This document shows, one piece after another, positions 1 to 12,415 of a stretch of 64,000 nucleotides of DNA. Every line of letters begins with the position of its first letter. Position 1 is the first letter of the stretch. This DNA is from Cryptomeria japonica. Its lineage: Eukaryota; Streptophyta; Pinopsida; Cupressales; Cupressaceae. The stretch is from contig NC_081408.1 in assembly GCF_030272615.1 (NCBI RefSeq), forward strand, positions 302,719,450 through 302,783,449, written 5' to 3'. Under the pieces are notes generated by a model. That model saw only the letters and a list, made by a program, of their open reading frames with translations, had not been told where the DNA came from and did not search any database. The position numbers and the translations under genes are program-made.

Positions 1-862
1 GGCAATCTTGTGCAATTTTTATATAAATTTTGTGAAACTTGTTTTGTATCATTTTCAAACTTGATATCACTTCTAAATCAATTATTTGGCTCATTACTTT
101 ACACCTATGTTGCCAATTTGGATTCAGGTTCAGATTTGGGTTCAAGAACCCAATTCGCTGGTTTGGCAAAATTTTGAAATGGGATATTTGGGTTCGTTAG
201 TACAAATATTTGTATGAACGAACACACACACATACTAGAAGCATGAATGAATATTAGAATATCACATAGCATCATATAAACAACAAAACCACATAAACTT
301 GAAATCATAGCATCATGGTCATACCATCATAGCATCATATACTTCAAGTTCAATATCAAAATAATAATATCAAGTTTAAGTTTTTTTTTTTTTCAAATTG
401 GAACTTTTAACTTTTAATCATCAAATAGATTCTCTAAATCATCAACATCATCATTGACATTAGATGAACCACAAGCAATGTCAATGCCACTTGCGCTTGC
501 ACCTACGCTAATAGTGTTCTCGCCTTCCAAGTTCTCAAATGCAACAAGTTGAGAAGTGGAACCATCCTAGTCAGTATGCTTTAGCTCTATATCCCACATC
601 TTCAAATCCCCTTGTTTGTAGTTATGTTGCTTGTGTGAAAGGAGATGCAAATTGGAATGCACATATACTAAGTTTTTCGTGCTTTTTGATTGCAATCCAC
701 TGTGCTTTATTGAGTGGATGAAAGAATATTTTCTCTAATTTCTTTCTAATGCAGATGAACTTGCAACCTATGAAGACAAAGTAAACAATTGAAGTTATAC
801 ATTGACTCTTTTATTAACAGTACTTTCATTTTAAAATAAATAAATAAATTATAAATAAACTT
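1..862. other. AT-rich flank, no gene recognised
   Basis: No coding gene could be supported here. The minus strand at about 415-545 reads as a short acidic stretch ending in a stop, which could be the tail of a hAT-type transposase, but the match is too weak to call. Poly-T and AT-rich runs dominate. The gypsy remnant J begins at 863. Confidence 0.5.
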
Positions 863-1157
863 TGTTGTCAGGAAAATTAGTATTTGTTAGTAAATGTTTA
901 GGGGTTGGCGGTTGTTTGAAGGTTGCTGACACTTGGCACCGGTAGCCGATCGACACCCATGTATATATATCTGTGTACCCCAATCTCTGGATAGTATTAT
1001 GATTATGCTGATGCTATTATGTTATTCCATAGATACATTGTAATGTTGGCATTAATGAATATATAGTTCTGAGTTCTCTACATTTCGTGCATATATGTAC
1101 TATTCTGTTTTGCTCGCATTTTGTAATGTTCTTAATCATACCTCATGAGGCAAAACA
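863..1157 (+). repeat. LTR of element J
   Basis: The sequence runs from TGTTGTCAGG to GCAAAACA (TG...CA) and is followed at once by TTAGGCACCATTGTCG. That is a mutated form of the TTTGGCGCCGTTGCC primer-binding site that follows the LTR end of element B. A reverse-complement copy lies at 22986-23235. Confidence 0.75.
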
Positions 1158-1867
1158 TTAGGCACCATTGTCGTTCGAATGCTGGAGATCAATGGGGGTG
1201 GGTGGTAGGCACTAATGGGCTGACCATTTGATCAACAGTTGATTGTTACTGATAGCTATACACATGAAGAGAGAACTCAAGCCGAAGCACGAGAGAATCA
1301 GTTGACAAAGGACTTGGTAGACTTGTGGGACATTTCCGTCACCCAGTATGTCTAGAGGGAGGCTCGAGTGAGAGCCATTTTTGAAGACACCGTACGAAGT
1401 GAACTCACCATTAACACACCTATATTCAATCTTTTGGGGAGCCTCTCGAGGCTATTGGCAAGAAATTAAATTGCACTCCAAGACCAAAGAGAAGAGACCA
1501 ATAGTGAATGCCGTCGGTAGCACATCCTGCGGTGATTCCAGGAAAGGACCCAATGGGAAGAGGAGGAACATGATGAGAGTTGTCGACAACAAAGGATCCT
1601 CAACCCGTACAGAGAAAATAATTGATGCCAGTAACGTTGAATAAGGATAGGAATCATGTAGCAAAGGGGAAAGAGGATGAGCATGAGGTTGTTCAGAGAC
1701 CATTGAGGTTGGAAGAGAAAGCGAAACAAAGAAGGCGGTTATGGAGACTTGTCGAAGGAGCAACCGAAGGAGACCATGATGGCGGTGAAAGATTGGTCGG
1801 AGATGGCCAAGCATTTGAATTGATTGAGAACACCCGACGTTGTTTGGGGGACCTGACCCTTACGTTG
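1158..1867 (+). pseudogene. J primer-binding site, leader and gag N-terminal region (decayed)
   Basis: The first bases are a degenerate primer-binding site. The stretch from about 1622 aligns in content with 30013-30150 of element B: LNKDRN followed by a charged segment rich in R, E and Q. This is the poorly conserved N-terminal part of a gypsy gag. Several frame breaks and stops show it is not functional. It ends at 1867, where unit A was inserted, and continues after 22384. Confidence 0.6.
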
Positions 1868-2596
1868 TGTTGGTGTCTATCTTATCATCTACCAAACATT
1901 AGAATAGGATGCCCAAAGGCATTCTATCCTCTCCTAAAAAATCACTACTGATTCCAAGGTCTATATGTGCGAACAAGCGACTTTAGTGGAATAGCTTCTT
2001 GGGTAGTGTATGCTGAAAATCTCAAGGGGGACTTACGTTTAACAACTGTCTTGAGCTGCTGGACTTAGATGGATTTAGCAATTTTAGGCTCTTCCTTTTT
2101 TTTTTTTGGATTTTCTGGGGATTCAGACCTTCAAAAGAAAAGAAAAAAAAGAGACAGGGTTAAGGAAGGCTAATCTACTCCTACGAATTCTAGAGACGGT
2201 ATCAATTGGGTGCTCTCGAGAAACCAAACCTTGCTTCGCCACGCTAGGGACAACTACACAAAGCCGATGCAATCTTTGATGTATTGTGCTTATGATTAAG
2301 ATGTTGGGATGCACAAAGGATGGGCTCAGACTAACTTTTCACAGTAAAATGGAAATCATCCATTTACCAAAAGTATGAGCAGAGGTACACCATCAATTGA
2401 CACATCAAAATCCTTCACTCAAATTAACAACAATGAAAGAAAATCTAGATTAATTTTAACTAAGTGTTGAGGAATTTGAAACCATACAAATCATTCAAAC
2501 AATAGGGATTGCAAAGCAACACATGCAATATATTATCTGGAAATGACCTTATGCACAATACATCAAAAACCTCACACTCCAAATGAGAGGAGGCAA

Positions 2597-2686
2597 CCTT
2601 ATATAGTTTTTCAAAATAAATGAATGGCCGAGGTCAAACAGTGATCAAGGGCCAAGATTGAAAGTCTTCAACCCTAATTAGGGTTT
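2597..2686 (-). promoter_or_regulatory. Unit A promoter: telo-box palindrome plus TATA box
   Basis: On the minus strand the palindrome AACCCTAATTAGGGTTT (2686-2670) lies about 65 bp upstream of CTATATAAGG (2606-2597). The same pair occurs in units C, E and F. By analogy with LTR promoters, transcription would start about 30 bp downstream and run toward the A terminus at 1868. Transcription itself is inferred. Confidence 0.65.
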
Positions 2687-2752
2687 CCCAAAACACCATT
2701 AGTTCGAGTGAATAAGAAAGTGACACATGGCACAACTGTTAATCTCACTGGG

Positions 2753-5256
2753 GTGAGCGCCTACTTTCCTCCTTCATAGATTCGATGTACCTGGACACAA
2801 TGAGCTTGACCTCCTCCATGGTGACACTTGGCAAACTGCCAATCTGGAAGTCAATGATGTCCACACCATCGGTACAAGTGGCAAGGATGCTTTCCCACTC
2901 AACTACCTAGGCAAGAAAACTTTCATCGATGAAGAGAAAGTTTGCGATCTTTGAAAGATCACCCTTGTCAATCATCCCTAAATCCTTGAAGAAGCTTGAC
3001 TGAATCCTGGCTCTCAGGTTCTCTGCCTACAAGTGTTTCTCCCTTATACTTCCTTTCTTCCAAATCTCGGATGCTACACAGAACACTTTGCTCAAAATCT
3101 CCCTAACACTCTCCTCTATTTCAAAGCACTTGGTCTCAGATTTCTTCAAAACCTCAATCCGGGTAACCAAGGTGTAATACCAGGTGCTAAAGTCATACCT
3201 ATCTCTGGTCTGTATGATACCTGCATCCAATAGACTTCTCTTGGACAAACCTCAGATAATCTTCAGATGGGGAATTATTTCATCTTGAATCTCCTCCACG
3301 TCCTCCCAATTGGTGGCTAAATCCTGGATACGGTTGACAAGTAAAGAAGCTGACTCATGTGCTAACACTAAATTCTCTACCAGTATATCTACACATGTTG
3401 AGGCATGTGAAATCCATTCCTTAGCCTGTGTGAATGTACCCTTCATATCCTCATAATCCTTCATTGATCCCTACTGAAGAGGCTATGGTGGAGTAACCGG
3501 GATCTCATGGTTGAGTGAGCTGGTAAGATGGAGAACATACTTTCTCCACTGTTGGTTTTCCTCTTTGACCTTCTTCCTCTTTTCTTTCTCCTAGGCCAGA
3601 CTTGTCTTCAGAGTGTTGCAAGAGTTGTTAAAATATAGAACCTCTTGGTCCTAAGTGGGCTTACCCAACTCTATGGTAGTGATCTCGTAATCATCCACGG
3701 TGACATTGTCCCTAGTCTTTCCTTCTTTGGGCACAGCTATCTGGACTGTCCTGAACCCTACACTATTTCTTTGAATTAGGGAAAACTTTCTGGTGGGCTT
3801 GGGTGGTTTATTTATAGTGGGTTCAATCACCTTCTCCAGAAATCCAGCAGTGACCTCTTCAGAACAGGCCTCCTTGGGGACCTTGGCCTTTATCTTTCCC
3901 TCAACCAATCCGGAATGGTTGATTGCTCTACAGTATTTTGGTCAAATTCATCATCTGCCTCTCCTAGGTTTGCTGGTATGCCATCCAAAAAGACTGTAGG
4001 TGCTTCAGCTTGCTTTTTGTTTGGACTTTGGACGACCTCTTCCACTACTTCCTTAACCGGATGAGAAGGCACTCTTACTTCATCATCAATCATGCAGATG
4101 TTCATCTCTTGCTCCCCAATTGCATTCTGATTGGGTACAATGGAAGCAACACTCAGGATGGAGTGGCCTTCGCTGGACCCCCTTCTTTCACCTACAACCC
4201 TTTTCCCTATGACCTTTGTGGAGCTTCCAACCAACTCCTTCCTCTTTCGAGACCCAACACTTTCTGGATTTCAAGCATCACCGGTAGAGGTACAAGGATT
4301 GATGGACAAGGTATCATCTACTCCCCACAATTCATAGGTCAGGGTCACACCTTTGGCCTTCAACTGCCTTGTCTTTTCAGACGTCCACCACCTCGAATAC
4401 TCAACCACTGATCTCATGAGGTCTGCTAGATCTGATTTTTCTCCCTCTGTCCAATCTATTAAAACTAGGGGTTCATTTTTCATCTTTTCAAAGCCTGGCT
4501 ACTGAAGCTCTAAGATTTCCTCCACTTGATCGACAACTCTGAATACCTCTATTGCTCTCACCATGCTTAAAGGGATTCTCGACCAGAATCTCTTCCTGAT
4601 CTTGAAGCTATCGGCTGCATTAGCCCAGTAATCTTCTAGATCCGGTCTATGCTCAAACATTGTTCCTTCGACCTTCTTTATTTTGTGGAATGGATCGAAA
4701 TTCCTTCTTGCCTTGTATTGATAGAAGGGATACCAGGCTAGCTCCTTCTCAGCAGTTGCAGCAGCTTGTGATGATGGACATGTTTACAACCCATTGCCAA
4801 TTGTAAGTGAGGACGTTCCTGCCTTCTTCTTCTTATCCCTTTGAATCACTATATACTCCTCCAATTGTCTTACAACCTCGAGCTACACCACTTGGTTGGT
4901 AGGGTAAGCTGGAAGCTTGTATGGAGGTCTGAAAAATCCCTGAATTCTGAGGTAAGTGAACTTTGGATATTGGATGTACCAATACCCAAACCGACTAATG
5001 AAGTCCATAGACTCTTGGGAGAGTCTCTGGTGCAGCCCACCTTGTAGTGTCCGAGTGATGTGCATAAAGAAAGTATCATTCACTCTTTTGAAATGGAATT
5101 TCTCTTCCATGTGGAGCTGGGATAGCAATCATACACTAGAAATTGGTTCTCCTTGTTCCCTACTTCTCCTCTACAAGTGAGACCTTTGTATCTGTAGGTC
5201 CTGGTCAAGGAATAAAACAGGTAAGAACTCATGAAGAAAGTCCTATTCGTCTCCAG
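2753..5256 (-). pseudogene. Family X ORF of unit A, C-terminal two thirds (decayed)
   Basis: This is the minus-strand continuation of the ORF that starts at 19587, separated from it by unit E. Segments match the better-preserved ORF of unit C throughout. The motif ITRTLQGG followed by a YPKFTYLRIQG-like block lies at about 5080-4880. A block containing LIDWTEGEKSDLADLM lies at about 4480-4300. IPDWLRER lies at about 3890, and an EEVKLIVSRYI-like end at about 2800. Stops and frameshifts break it into pieces of 70-115 codons. I do not recognise the domain. It has no reverse transcriptase or integrase motifs. It could be a structural, gag-like protein, but that is a guess. Confidence 0.6.
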
Positions 5257-5619
5257 GTTCCTATTGTGACGTATTCACACATCGCCCCATTGCAAATGGG
5301 GACCCCTACTTTTTGCCTTCTGGGGTGTGTTTTCGAGGTCTTTTAGGGTGTTTTGTCTGTTAGCCTTTGCTTTTTGAGTGTTGCTAGGGGGATCACCTGG
5401 ATAGCAAGCTCTGCTTGAGCTAGGTTGAGTCTTTGGGGCCCCAGAATTAAGGTTTCTTTGAAAGTCTTCCTTAGGGTCTGGTTTTGCTCTTGTTGCTAAT
5501 TGTGTCTTGCTTGGTGAGCGAGTATCATTCTTGAAGGACCAAGCTAGGTCAAGTTGGTGAGTGATGAAGTCTGGAATGTCATCTTGATCTTCAAATGCCC
5601 TGAAATTTGGCTAAGTCTG

Positions 5620-7290
5620 TGTGTAGGAGAAAAAGTGACACTAAGCAAACATGCCCTAATCTCACTTTCAACCACACACTTGTGGAATACGAAAGAGCCT
5701 AGAGGTATCACACAATTGGCTACTTCTTTTTGTGGAAGAGAGAGCCACGAGCTACCTATTAGGATTTCTATTCCTTTGTTGCAAATGATAGATAGAATGA
5801 TGCAAGTTCAACTATTAACCCTAAAGTGTAAGTATGAACTAGTGACGAGATTGCAGAATTGAACTTAAACAATGGAAAGCTATAAACACAAGGACAAGGC
5901 AAGAATGCAAATGCGTACCCAGGGTTAAAATCTGAGTGAAAATGTTCGGGACGAGGGCGCGGGCACCACTATCCTGATTCTACTCCTGAAACTGCTCTGG
6001 AAACTGCTATTTTGCAACCTGAAAAGCTGTCAAAAATGCTGAAAATGTTGTCTGATAGAGGGACCAGGGCACCCAGCGCCCCTGTCCGAGGGACCAGGGT
6101 GCCCAGCGCCCCTGTCCTGGCAGGACCAGGGCACCCCACGCCCCTGTCCTAATCTTCTACTCCGAAACTTGGTGTGCTGTTTGGTCTCCGTCTGCTTCTT
6201 CCGGATCTGTAACTTGCGGCGTCGTCCGAATCCCGAAATCCGCACTTATATCTGAAAAGGTGTTTTGGGTGGCTATATAGGGTTTTGCCTTAGTCAAACC
6301 CTCGCTTCGGTGATTTCCACCTCCACGAATAGCCAAGTTGTATTGTAAAAGTAATGTGTGTGCAGACCTTGTGTGTGTGCAAGATCCTAAAATGCAAGTA
6401 AGCAAACTAGAGGAACCTAGAAAGTAAACCCTAATTGCTTGTAAATGATAATGTAAATGCTCCAAATCAAGATGCAAAGTGATCTAAAGCATGGATACAC
6501 ATGATATAATGAGGCTTATGCAAAGACATGAAAACAACATGAAATCATACCCAACCCCAAGGGAGGGGTACAAGCCAATCTTCAGTCGGTAATCTCCTAT
6601 TGCTCTTCAATGTCTTCCAAGCCCTAAATGGATGAATGAAATTGATGAATGCTTGATGGATGGATGTTGAATGTTGTTGAAGTCTTCAAAGATCTACTCT
6701 TTCGCTGCATATGAGGTCCTGAAAATCAAAAATCTGATCTTTTCAAATGAAGAAAGAGAGCTCTTATATATGAAACCCTAGGTCTTAATTTCAACTTTTG
6801 GCCGACCTAGAGATTGAATCTCCCACCAATTTCTTGGGGTTAAGCTTTATTTTATGATTGGATCGCGCTCCTAAAATTTTGGGAAAAATGTCCAGGACTG
6901 TGTGCACTCCGGGCGCCATGGTCCCGACAACTTTTCGCCAAATTTTCAGGGTCGTCGGATATGATGATTTTAGAGAGAATCCTGAAGTTACAGGTAATTT
7001 CAAGATGTTTTGACCCCCGAAATCAAGCCCCCAAGTTCAAAATAGGACCTAATTAGGTTTTTTGATTAAATGATATATTGGAAGAATAAAATGAAAGGGG
7101 CACACTTTAATGAAAGGGCCCAACTTTATGATATGGGAGATGATAAAAGAGGACCTTAGACCTAATTAATTTAATTAATTAAGTGCTAAAGGGGAAATGC
7201 AATGCAAAATGCAAAATGCGCCAAGGCGGGTGCTAAACTAGGTGTGAAATTGTACCACCCTAGCAAGTGCGTACAATTTACGATGCTACA
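5620..7290 (-). repeat. 3' LTR of element D
   Basis: This LTR is 1671 bp, begins (minus) TGTAGCATCG and ends CTCCTACACA. It is nearly identical to 12760-14400 but longer by about 30 bp. The extra length is one additional copy of a GC-rich palindromic unit (GGACCAGGG...CCCCTGTCC) near 6060-6145. A TATA-like TATATAAGAGC lies on the minus strand at about 6772-6762. Confidence 0.88.
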
Positions 7291-9187
7291 TTTAGCCCCC
7301 ACTTTAGCGGTCATATGAACACTACGTGCATATGCAAGCTAAAGTACAGAAAAGTAAACATTATTTGAAAAAGGATATATCCATAAGTCTGTTGAACAAA
7401 GCCCCCAGCGGTATCTGCAGTACACAGTTAGGAACCGCACCCTACAAAACACACGTTAGATCACAAAATCACCTAATGCTTACTAAGGAAGGTGATGAAA
7501 ATTCGAGGGTAGCTATATGCCCCCCCCCCTGTTTCGGCTTGCTAATTTTAGTGACTTGAAATAGGGTATCATGTTTACCACTTCGAATTGTTAAAGAATA
7601 TTGATGACAAATGCTCACAAGAAGATTTGATATGAGATCAAAAACTAATGGAGAATCATTTGGTAAGAAAGAGGACTAAATCTCAATTCCAACACAACAA
7701 AGAGTGTGAAGATTTGAGAGTTCTCTAACACAAGATGAGGGATGTAAATGGAAACAAAATGCAAAGAGAAGAAAAAGAAAGGAAAAAAGCAGCATGAACA
7801 CACACATTGGTGATCCATGAGAAGAATAGTGAGAGAGAAAACATGGACTTCTCGCCCCTAGATCTTGTCTAGGTGATCCATGGGACAAAGGACATGGAAA
7901 ACTAGCCCCTAGAGTCTGTCTAGGTGATCCATGTAAGGGAGGAGAGTGAGAAAGTCTATCCTTATGCTGCTAGTTCCACTCAACCTCGTGCATGTGTGTG
8001 TAAGTGAGGTTAGAAGCACCTCATAGGAGTCTATGCCCGAGTATGCTACAACCTGTATATGTATAGTACAAAAGCGTGACATCTCGCTCTAAGAGTCTGT
8101 GCTCTGGTTCCGAGAATAATCACCTTGCATAAAAGAAAAAATGGAGACATCTCGCTCTAAGAGTCTATGCTCTGGTTTCGAGAATGACCCATTGCTCAAA
8201 AAGTGTAATGTTTATGTCATAAGCAAAGTAGAACAAGCATACCTACCTTCATCGCAAAAGAAGATACCCCAAAAGTGCAACAATGGCATAGATCCGAGCA
8301 AGAGAGTTTTGCACTCTTTAAGCAAGGATAAGATAGTTGAAAAGGGATATCTTGTAGTATGTGTAAAGGAGATCCTTAGAGGAGAAAAGATCTTTGTACA
8401 AAAGACACCTATCCCCGAGAGGAATTGTTTTAGACAAATATAACACCTTCTAGAATAAGACAAAGAAGAGAATAAGAATTCAATACTTCCTTCTTTTGCG
8501 AGGTGAAAGTGATTCTTAATGAAGGATGACGCTCTTTTTAACCCAATTGGGAAAGTGAATTCATTATGGATGTAATTTACCAAGTGCAAAAGAGGTTGTA
8601 GTCAAGGACTTACACCTCTTGTAAGAGAGAATCCTTGAACAAACAACAACAAATGCATACAAGGAATAACATCAAGTAATAAAGTTCACACCATCCACGA
8701 AATAGGAAAAAGTGGATCCTTAGATAAAAAATAAGGAAAGATCATTGCCTCCCAAGGATAAGGACAATGAGAAGGACTTACTCAATCTTCCAGGGAGAGA
8801 TTTAGACATGAACAAAATGTACTACATACTCACATGAGTTCATGCAAGCAAGACATTAGTGTATGTAAAATGCTCCTCACAAGAAGTGGGTAGGATAAGA
8901 AAGAGAATACACATCTTCTCCCATATCTAGGAAAAGAGGACTCTAAAGAAAAGATGATCAATATTTCCACACTATTACCCCGAAGGGAAATTTTAACCAT
9001 AAAAAGAAGAGATGTATGAAATCACTCTTGTCCCCATAGGAACAAGAGATAACATAGAAGATTAGGCTATTATGTTGCTTCAAAAATATGATTGCACTTG
9101 AAATTGTACCATCATGAATGACAATGAGCCCCTAGTAAATGAGCTACCAATGTCACATAATGATGAGCAACATAATAGCCATTAAGG
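7291..9187 (-). other. Element D region between ORF and purine tract, non-coding
   Basis: No reverse transcriptase, RNase H or integrase motif is visible in any frame. The region holds short local repeats: GGTGATCCATG recurs at about 7808, 7871 and 7924, and a CATCTCGCTCTAAGAGTC unit recurs at about 8080 and 8146. The purine tract (minus AGTGGGGGCTAAA) lies just inside 7291. Confidence 0.7.
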
Positions 9188-12100
9188 TTATTTAAAGACA
9201 TGATAGATTGAATGAGGTATTTGAATATGACATGTTGAATGCTCAACTATAAGTGAGATCAAAAACATGTATAAAGTGATAAAAATTGAAGAAGGACAGT
9301 TACGAGAAATCTTAGAAGAAAGATGAGTGTAATTTATTAGAGCCTTATCCCTGGAGGAAAGGACTTTATGATGAATAGGAGATAAAGATTCATAAGTGGA
9401 TTTAGAAATTTGAGGGGATTCATAAAGAGATTTGTTCATCGCCAAGATTTCCTTATGAGGGGAATGAGAGTTGATAGAAGTAGAAGATGATTTAGTTGAA
9501 GTGAGATCATCATCACTACTAAATATAGTATTCACATTGAGAGATGGTCTTTTAGATGCTTTGGTGGGCTTAGAAAGATTACATCCAAGTCCAAATGAAT
9601 ATTCATGCATGTTATGTTCTAAAGGAATTTTAATTCCTTGTTCATTTGTGCCACAACCATTTCCACTATAGCCACTCTTAGCCAAAATATGAAAACCATG
9701 ACCATAACGATTAGCCATTTTAGAAAGAGAAGGTGGTTTTTCATAAGACAAAGAATCAAATCCTTCAGAATTAGAGGTGTGAGGAGAAGAAGTTTGAGAA
9801 GTAGCCACAAAATTATTGTTCATAGGTTCAGGTAAGATTGATTGATTTTTAGTTTCTTCCTTCTCTTTAACTTTAAGCGCTCTAGGAGGAACCCTATACT
9901 CACCTACAAAGATGGGATTAAAATCAAGAGATCCCCAATCGTCTTCTGCGAGAACCTTCTCAGGATCAAAAGCCTTTTCATGTGTAGATTCAAGTTGAGA
10001 AGAATGTTCTTCAGGAACTTCAGACTCATCCAAAGAATTTTGATTATCAGAGGGTGATGATTCATCCATAAGTATCTTGTTTAACGAGTCATCACTAGAA
10101 GAGGAAGGCTTAGAAGAACTCCCTTTGGAAGTAGATGTTTGCAAACAAGCTTGAAAATTAGTATCACCTATCAAGGTATATGTCTTATTGTTATAAATAA
10201 ATTTAACTTGTCTATGCAATGTAGAGGGGACAGCTTGCATACTGTGAATCCAAGGTCTCCCTAATAACAAGTTGTATGTTAGATTTCCCGACATAACATG
10301 GATAGGAGTAGGCAAAGTAACAGGTCCCACTGTGAAGGGTAAGGTGATAATACCTAATGAAGACTTAGCCACATTATCAAAGCCTCGAATGGGACGAGAG
10401 TCAGGCTCAATAAGGGATGTATCCACATTCATCTTATGCAATAGATTAATGCTACACACATTAAGGCCAGAACCATTATCTACCAGTGTTTGTCTTATAG
10501 CAGTGTCATTTATGATAACCACAATCATAAAGGGATCATATTGATGTTGAATTTCACTAGTAGGCAACTCATCTTGCGTGAACACAATTTGAGCATTAGG
10601 ATTCATCACAGAGTTAACCAAAGACACTATATTACTAGATGTATTAGGTGGAGGAACATTCAAATCTTTCAAGGCATCTTGTAACATTCCATGATGAGCG
10701 GAAGAAGTTTGGATCAAATCCCAAAGGGATATCTTAGCAGGGGTAGCTTTAAGTTGTTCAATGAGATCATATTCCTTACCAAGAACTTGTGAAATACATG
10801 GAGCTTGTGGAAGAATTGGTTCAGGATTAGGAAGAGAAACTGGAGTAACAGGAGGAGGATTAGGTTGCCTATTGTTTCTTGTGTTATAGGTATGAGCAAC
10901 CGCATTATAACTCTCTCTAGTCAGTTGCTTAGCATACTCATAAGGGCTCTTAGTAGAATAACCTCCTTGCACAGTAATAATAGGTTTCTTAGGAGTGCAA
11001 AAAGAATCATTAGCATAACCACCTTGAACCACTAAGATAGGCTTATTTAAAGGTTGAGAATTTTGAGAAGGACAAGCACCTTGGACAGTGAAGAGAGGTT
11101 TGTTAGGTGTTTCATTCACATGTATCAAATTGATTGAGGATGGTTTAGAAGAATGAAAAAAAGTGTTGGAAGAATTATTGATTGTCTTCTCTTGCACTAA
11201 AATCTTATCATGGATCAAATCAATTTTAGGAGAGAGACAAGGGATAGGCATTGATGTTCTAGTAGGAAGAGCAATACTAGGAAAGGTCATGTCATCCTCT
11301 ATCATCAAAGGATCTACATGGGGAATAAACTCTCTAGGAGAAGGATCAACATTACTCTCTAAAGTCTCACTTTTGAGAGGGAGATCTTTGAAAGAGATGT
11401 TAACCATCTTTCTTTGAACTAGGGTATCCTTATGAGTAGAACCAAGTTGAGGAGAGGGAGATGCTTTATTTTTAGAGGGAGAATAATTGAGATTCAAGGA
11501 AGGTGAGAAACTATCAAGGGAATTTTCAATCTTGATTCCATCCCCTTTGGCTAGGGTTCTCTCATGGGATAGAGAATAATCTACACCACCTTCTAATGGT
11601 TCATCCCAAATAGTGAAGTTGTTGAAAGGAATGTTTGAAGTATTGTCAATTTCGGGAGAGGAGATAACATTGTTTATTAATTCCTCATCCTTAGGAGGGA
11701 GAGCATCAATAGATGTGTTAAACTCATCCTCTTTCCTCAAAATATGTTCAATATGATTTTTAGGGGAGAGAGAATTAAGGAAATTGCTTATTATTTCATC
11801 TTCTTTCTCTAAGGGATGCTTATGGGTAAGACACACTTTAGGAGAAGGGTGAGCATTTATCATTAATTCATCATCTCTAGTGGGAATTTTGTTGGAAAAG
11901 GAAATGACATCACTAGGAAATGTAGGGATAATGTCATCTTCTTGCACAAAAGGATCCTCATGAAGGGAGTGTTTTTTAGGAGGAACATGAACATATTTCT
12001 CCAAAGATTCATGCTTAGGAAGGAGATCTTTGAAAGAGGTGTTCATAACCTCTTGTTGCACTAACATGCCCCCATTGGAAGGACCAACTTTAGGAGAAAA

Positions 12101-12415
12101 TAAGTCAATGTCCATCAATACCTTTTCACTTAGAGAGGCATCATGTAGGGAAGGTGAAGTAACATTAAGAAAGGTGTTTATGATATCATTCTCTTCCTCT
12201 AGGATAGCTAAATAGGAAGGGCACATTTTAGGAGAATTGTCAAGATCACTCTTAAAGTCTTCATCCTTAGAGCATGGGAGAGTCTCAAAGGGATTGATAG
12301 CAACTCTTTTAGGCACTAAAATGTTGTTATAGATGGGGGGAGGTTCTTGAGGAGAAGGAAAAATTGAAACAAGGGAAGCTAACCCATTATCACATCTATG
12401 AGATGAATGCATCAT
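9188..12415 (-). CDS. Element D gag-protease-like polyprotein with G-patch
   Basis: This is a single uninterrupted ORF of 1075 codons. Residues 1-480 are low-complexity and repetitive, rich in S, P, K, D and E, with recurring SPK and VQGG-type motifs. An aspartic-protease region follows at about residues 630-750. It has the catalytic-type LVDNGSGLNVCS and the downstream YNLLLGRPWIHSMQAVPST, which are characteristic of plant Ty3/gypsy elements of the Tat/Ogre type. At about 885-935 GYSGNGCGTNEQGI matches a G-patch, also known from Ogre-like elements. No zinc knuckle, reverse transcriptase or integrase is present. The start is the first ATG after the primer-binding site. The role (capsid-like and proteolytic) is inferred from family resemblance. 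The intact frame suggests a recent insertion. Confidence 0.8.
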   Translation of the reverse strand: MMHSSHRCDNGLASLVSIFPSPQEPPPIYNNILVPKRVAINPFETLPCSKDEDFKSDLDNSPKMCPSYLAILEEENDIINTFLNVTSPSLHDASLSEKVLMDIDLFSPKVGPSNGGMLVQQEVMNTSFKDLLPKHESLEKYVHVPPKKHSLHEDPFVQEDDIIPTFPSDVISFSNKIPTRDDELMINAHPSPKVCLTHKHPLEKEDEIISNFLNSLSPKNHIEHILRKEDEFNTSIDALPPKDEELINNVISSPEIDNTSNIPFNNFTIWDEPLEGGVDYSLSHERTLAKGDGIKIENSLDSFSPSLNLNYSPSKNKASPSPQLGSTHKDTLVQRKMVNISFKDLPLKSETLESNVDPSPREFIPHVDPLMIEDDMTFPSIALPTRTSMPIPCLSPKIDLIHDKILVQEKTINNSSNTFFHSSKPSSINLIHVNETPNKPLFTVQGACPSQNSQPLNKPILVVQGGYANDSFCTPKKPIITVQGGYSTKSPYEYAKQLTRESYNAVAHTYNTRNNRQPNPPPVTPVSLPNPEPILPQAPCISQVLGKEYDLIEQLKATPAKISLWDLIQTSSAHHGMLQDALKDLNVPPPNTSSNIVSLVNSVMNPNAQIVFTQDELPTSEIQHQYDPFMIVVIINDTAIRQTLVDNGSGLNVCSINLLHKMNVDTSLIEPDSRPIRGFDNVAKSSLGIITLPFTVGPVTLPTPIHVMSGNLTYNLLLGRPWIHSMQAVPSTLHRQVKFIYNNKTYTLIGDTNFQACLQTSTSKGSSSKPSSSSDDSLNKILMDESSPSDNQNSLDESEVPEEHSSQLESTHEKAFDPEKVLAEDDWGSLDFNPIFVGEYRVPPRALKVKEKEETKNQSILPEPMNNNFVATSQTSSPHTSNSEGFDSLSYEKPPSLSKMANRYGHGFHILAKSGYSGNGCGTNEQGIKIPLEHNMHEYSFGLGCNLSKPTKASKRPSLNVNTIFSSDDDLTSTKSSSTSINSHSPHKEILAMNKSLYESPQISKSTYESLSPIHHKVLSSRDKALINYTHLSSKISRNCPSSIFITLYMFLISLIVEHSTCHIQIPHSIYHVFK

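Noticed and set aside
415-545. C-terminal piece of a hAT transposase paired with the fragment at 23300-23740 across element J
   Set aside because: Only an acidic tail is visible and no conserved dimerisation motif could be read, so the link is not supported.
2670-2686. Interstitial telomere sequence
   Set aside because: Only one inverted pair of telomere-like motifs is present per unit, at a fixed distance from a TATA box. That fits a promoter element rather than telomeric DNA.
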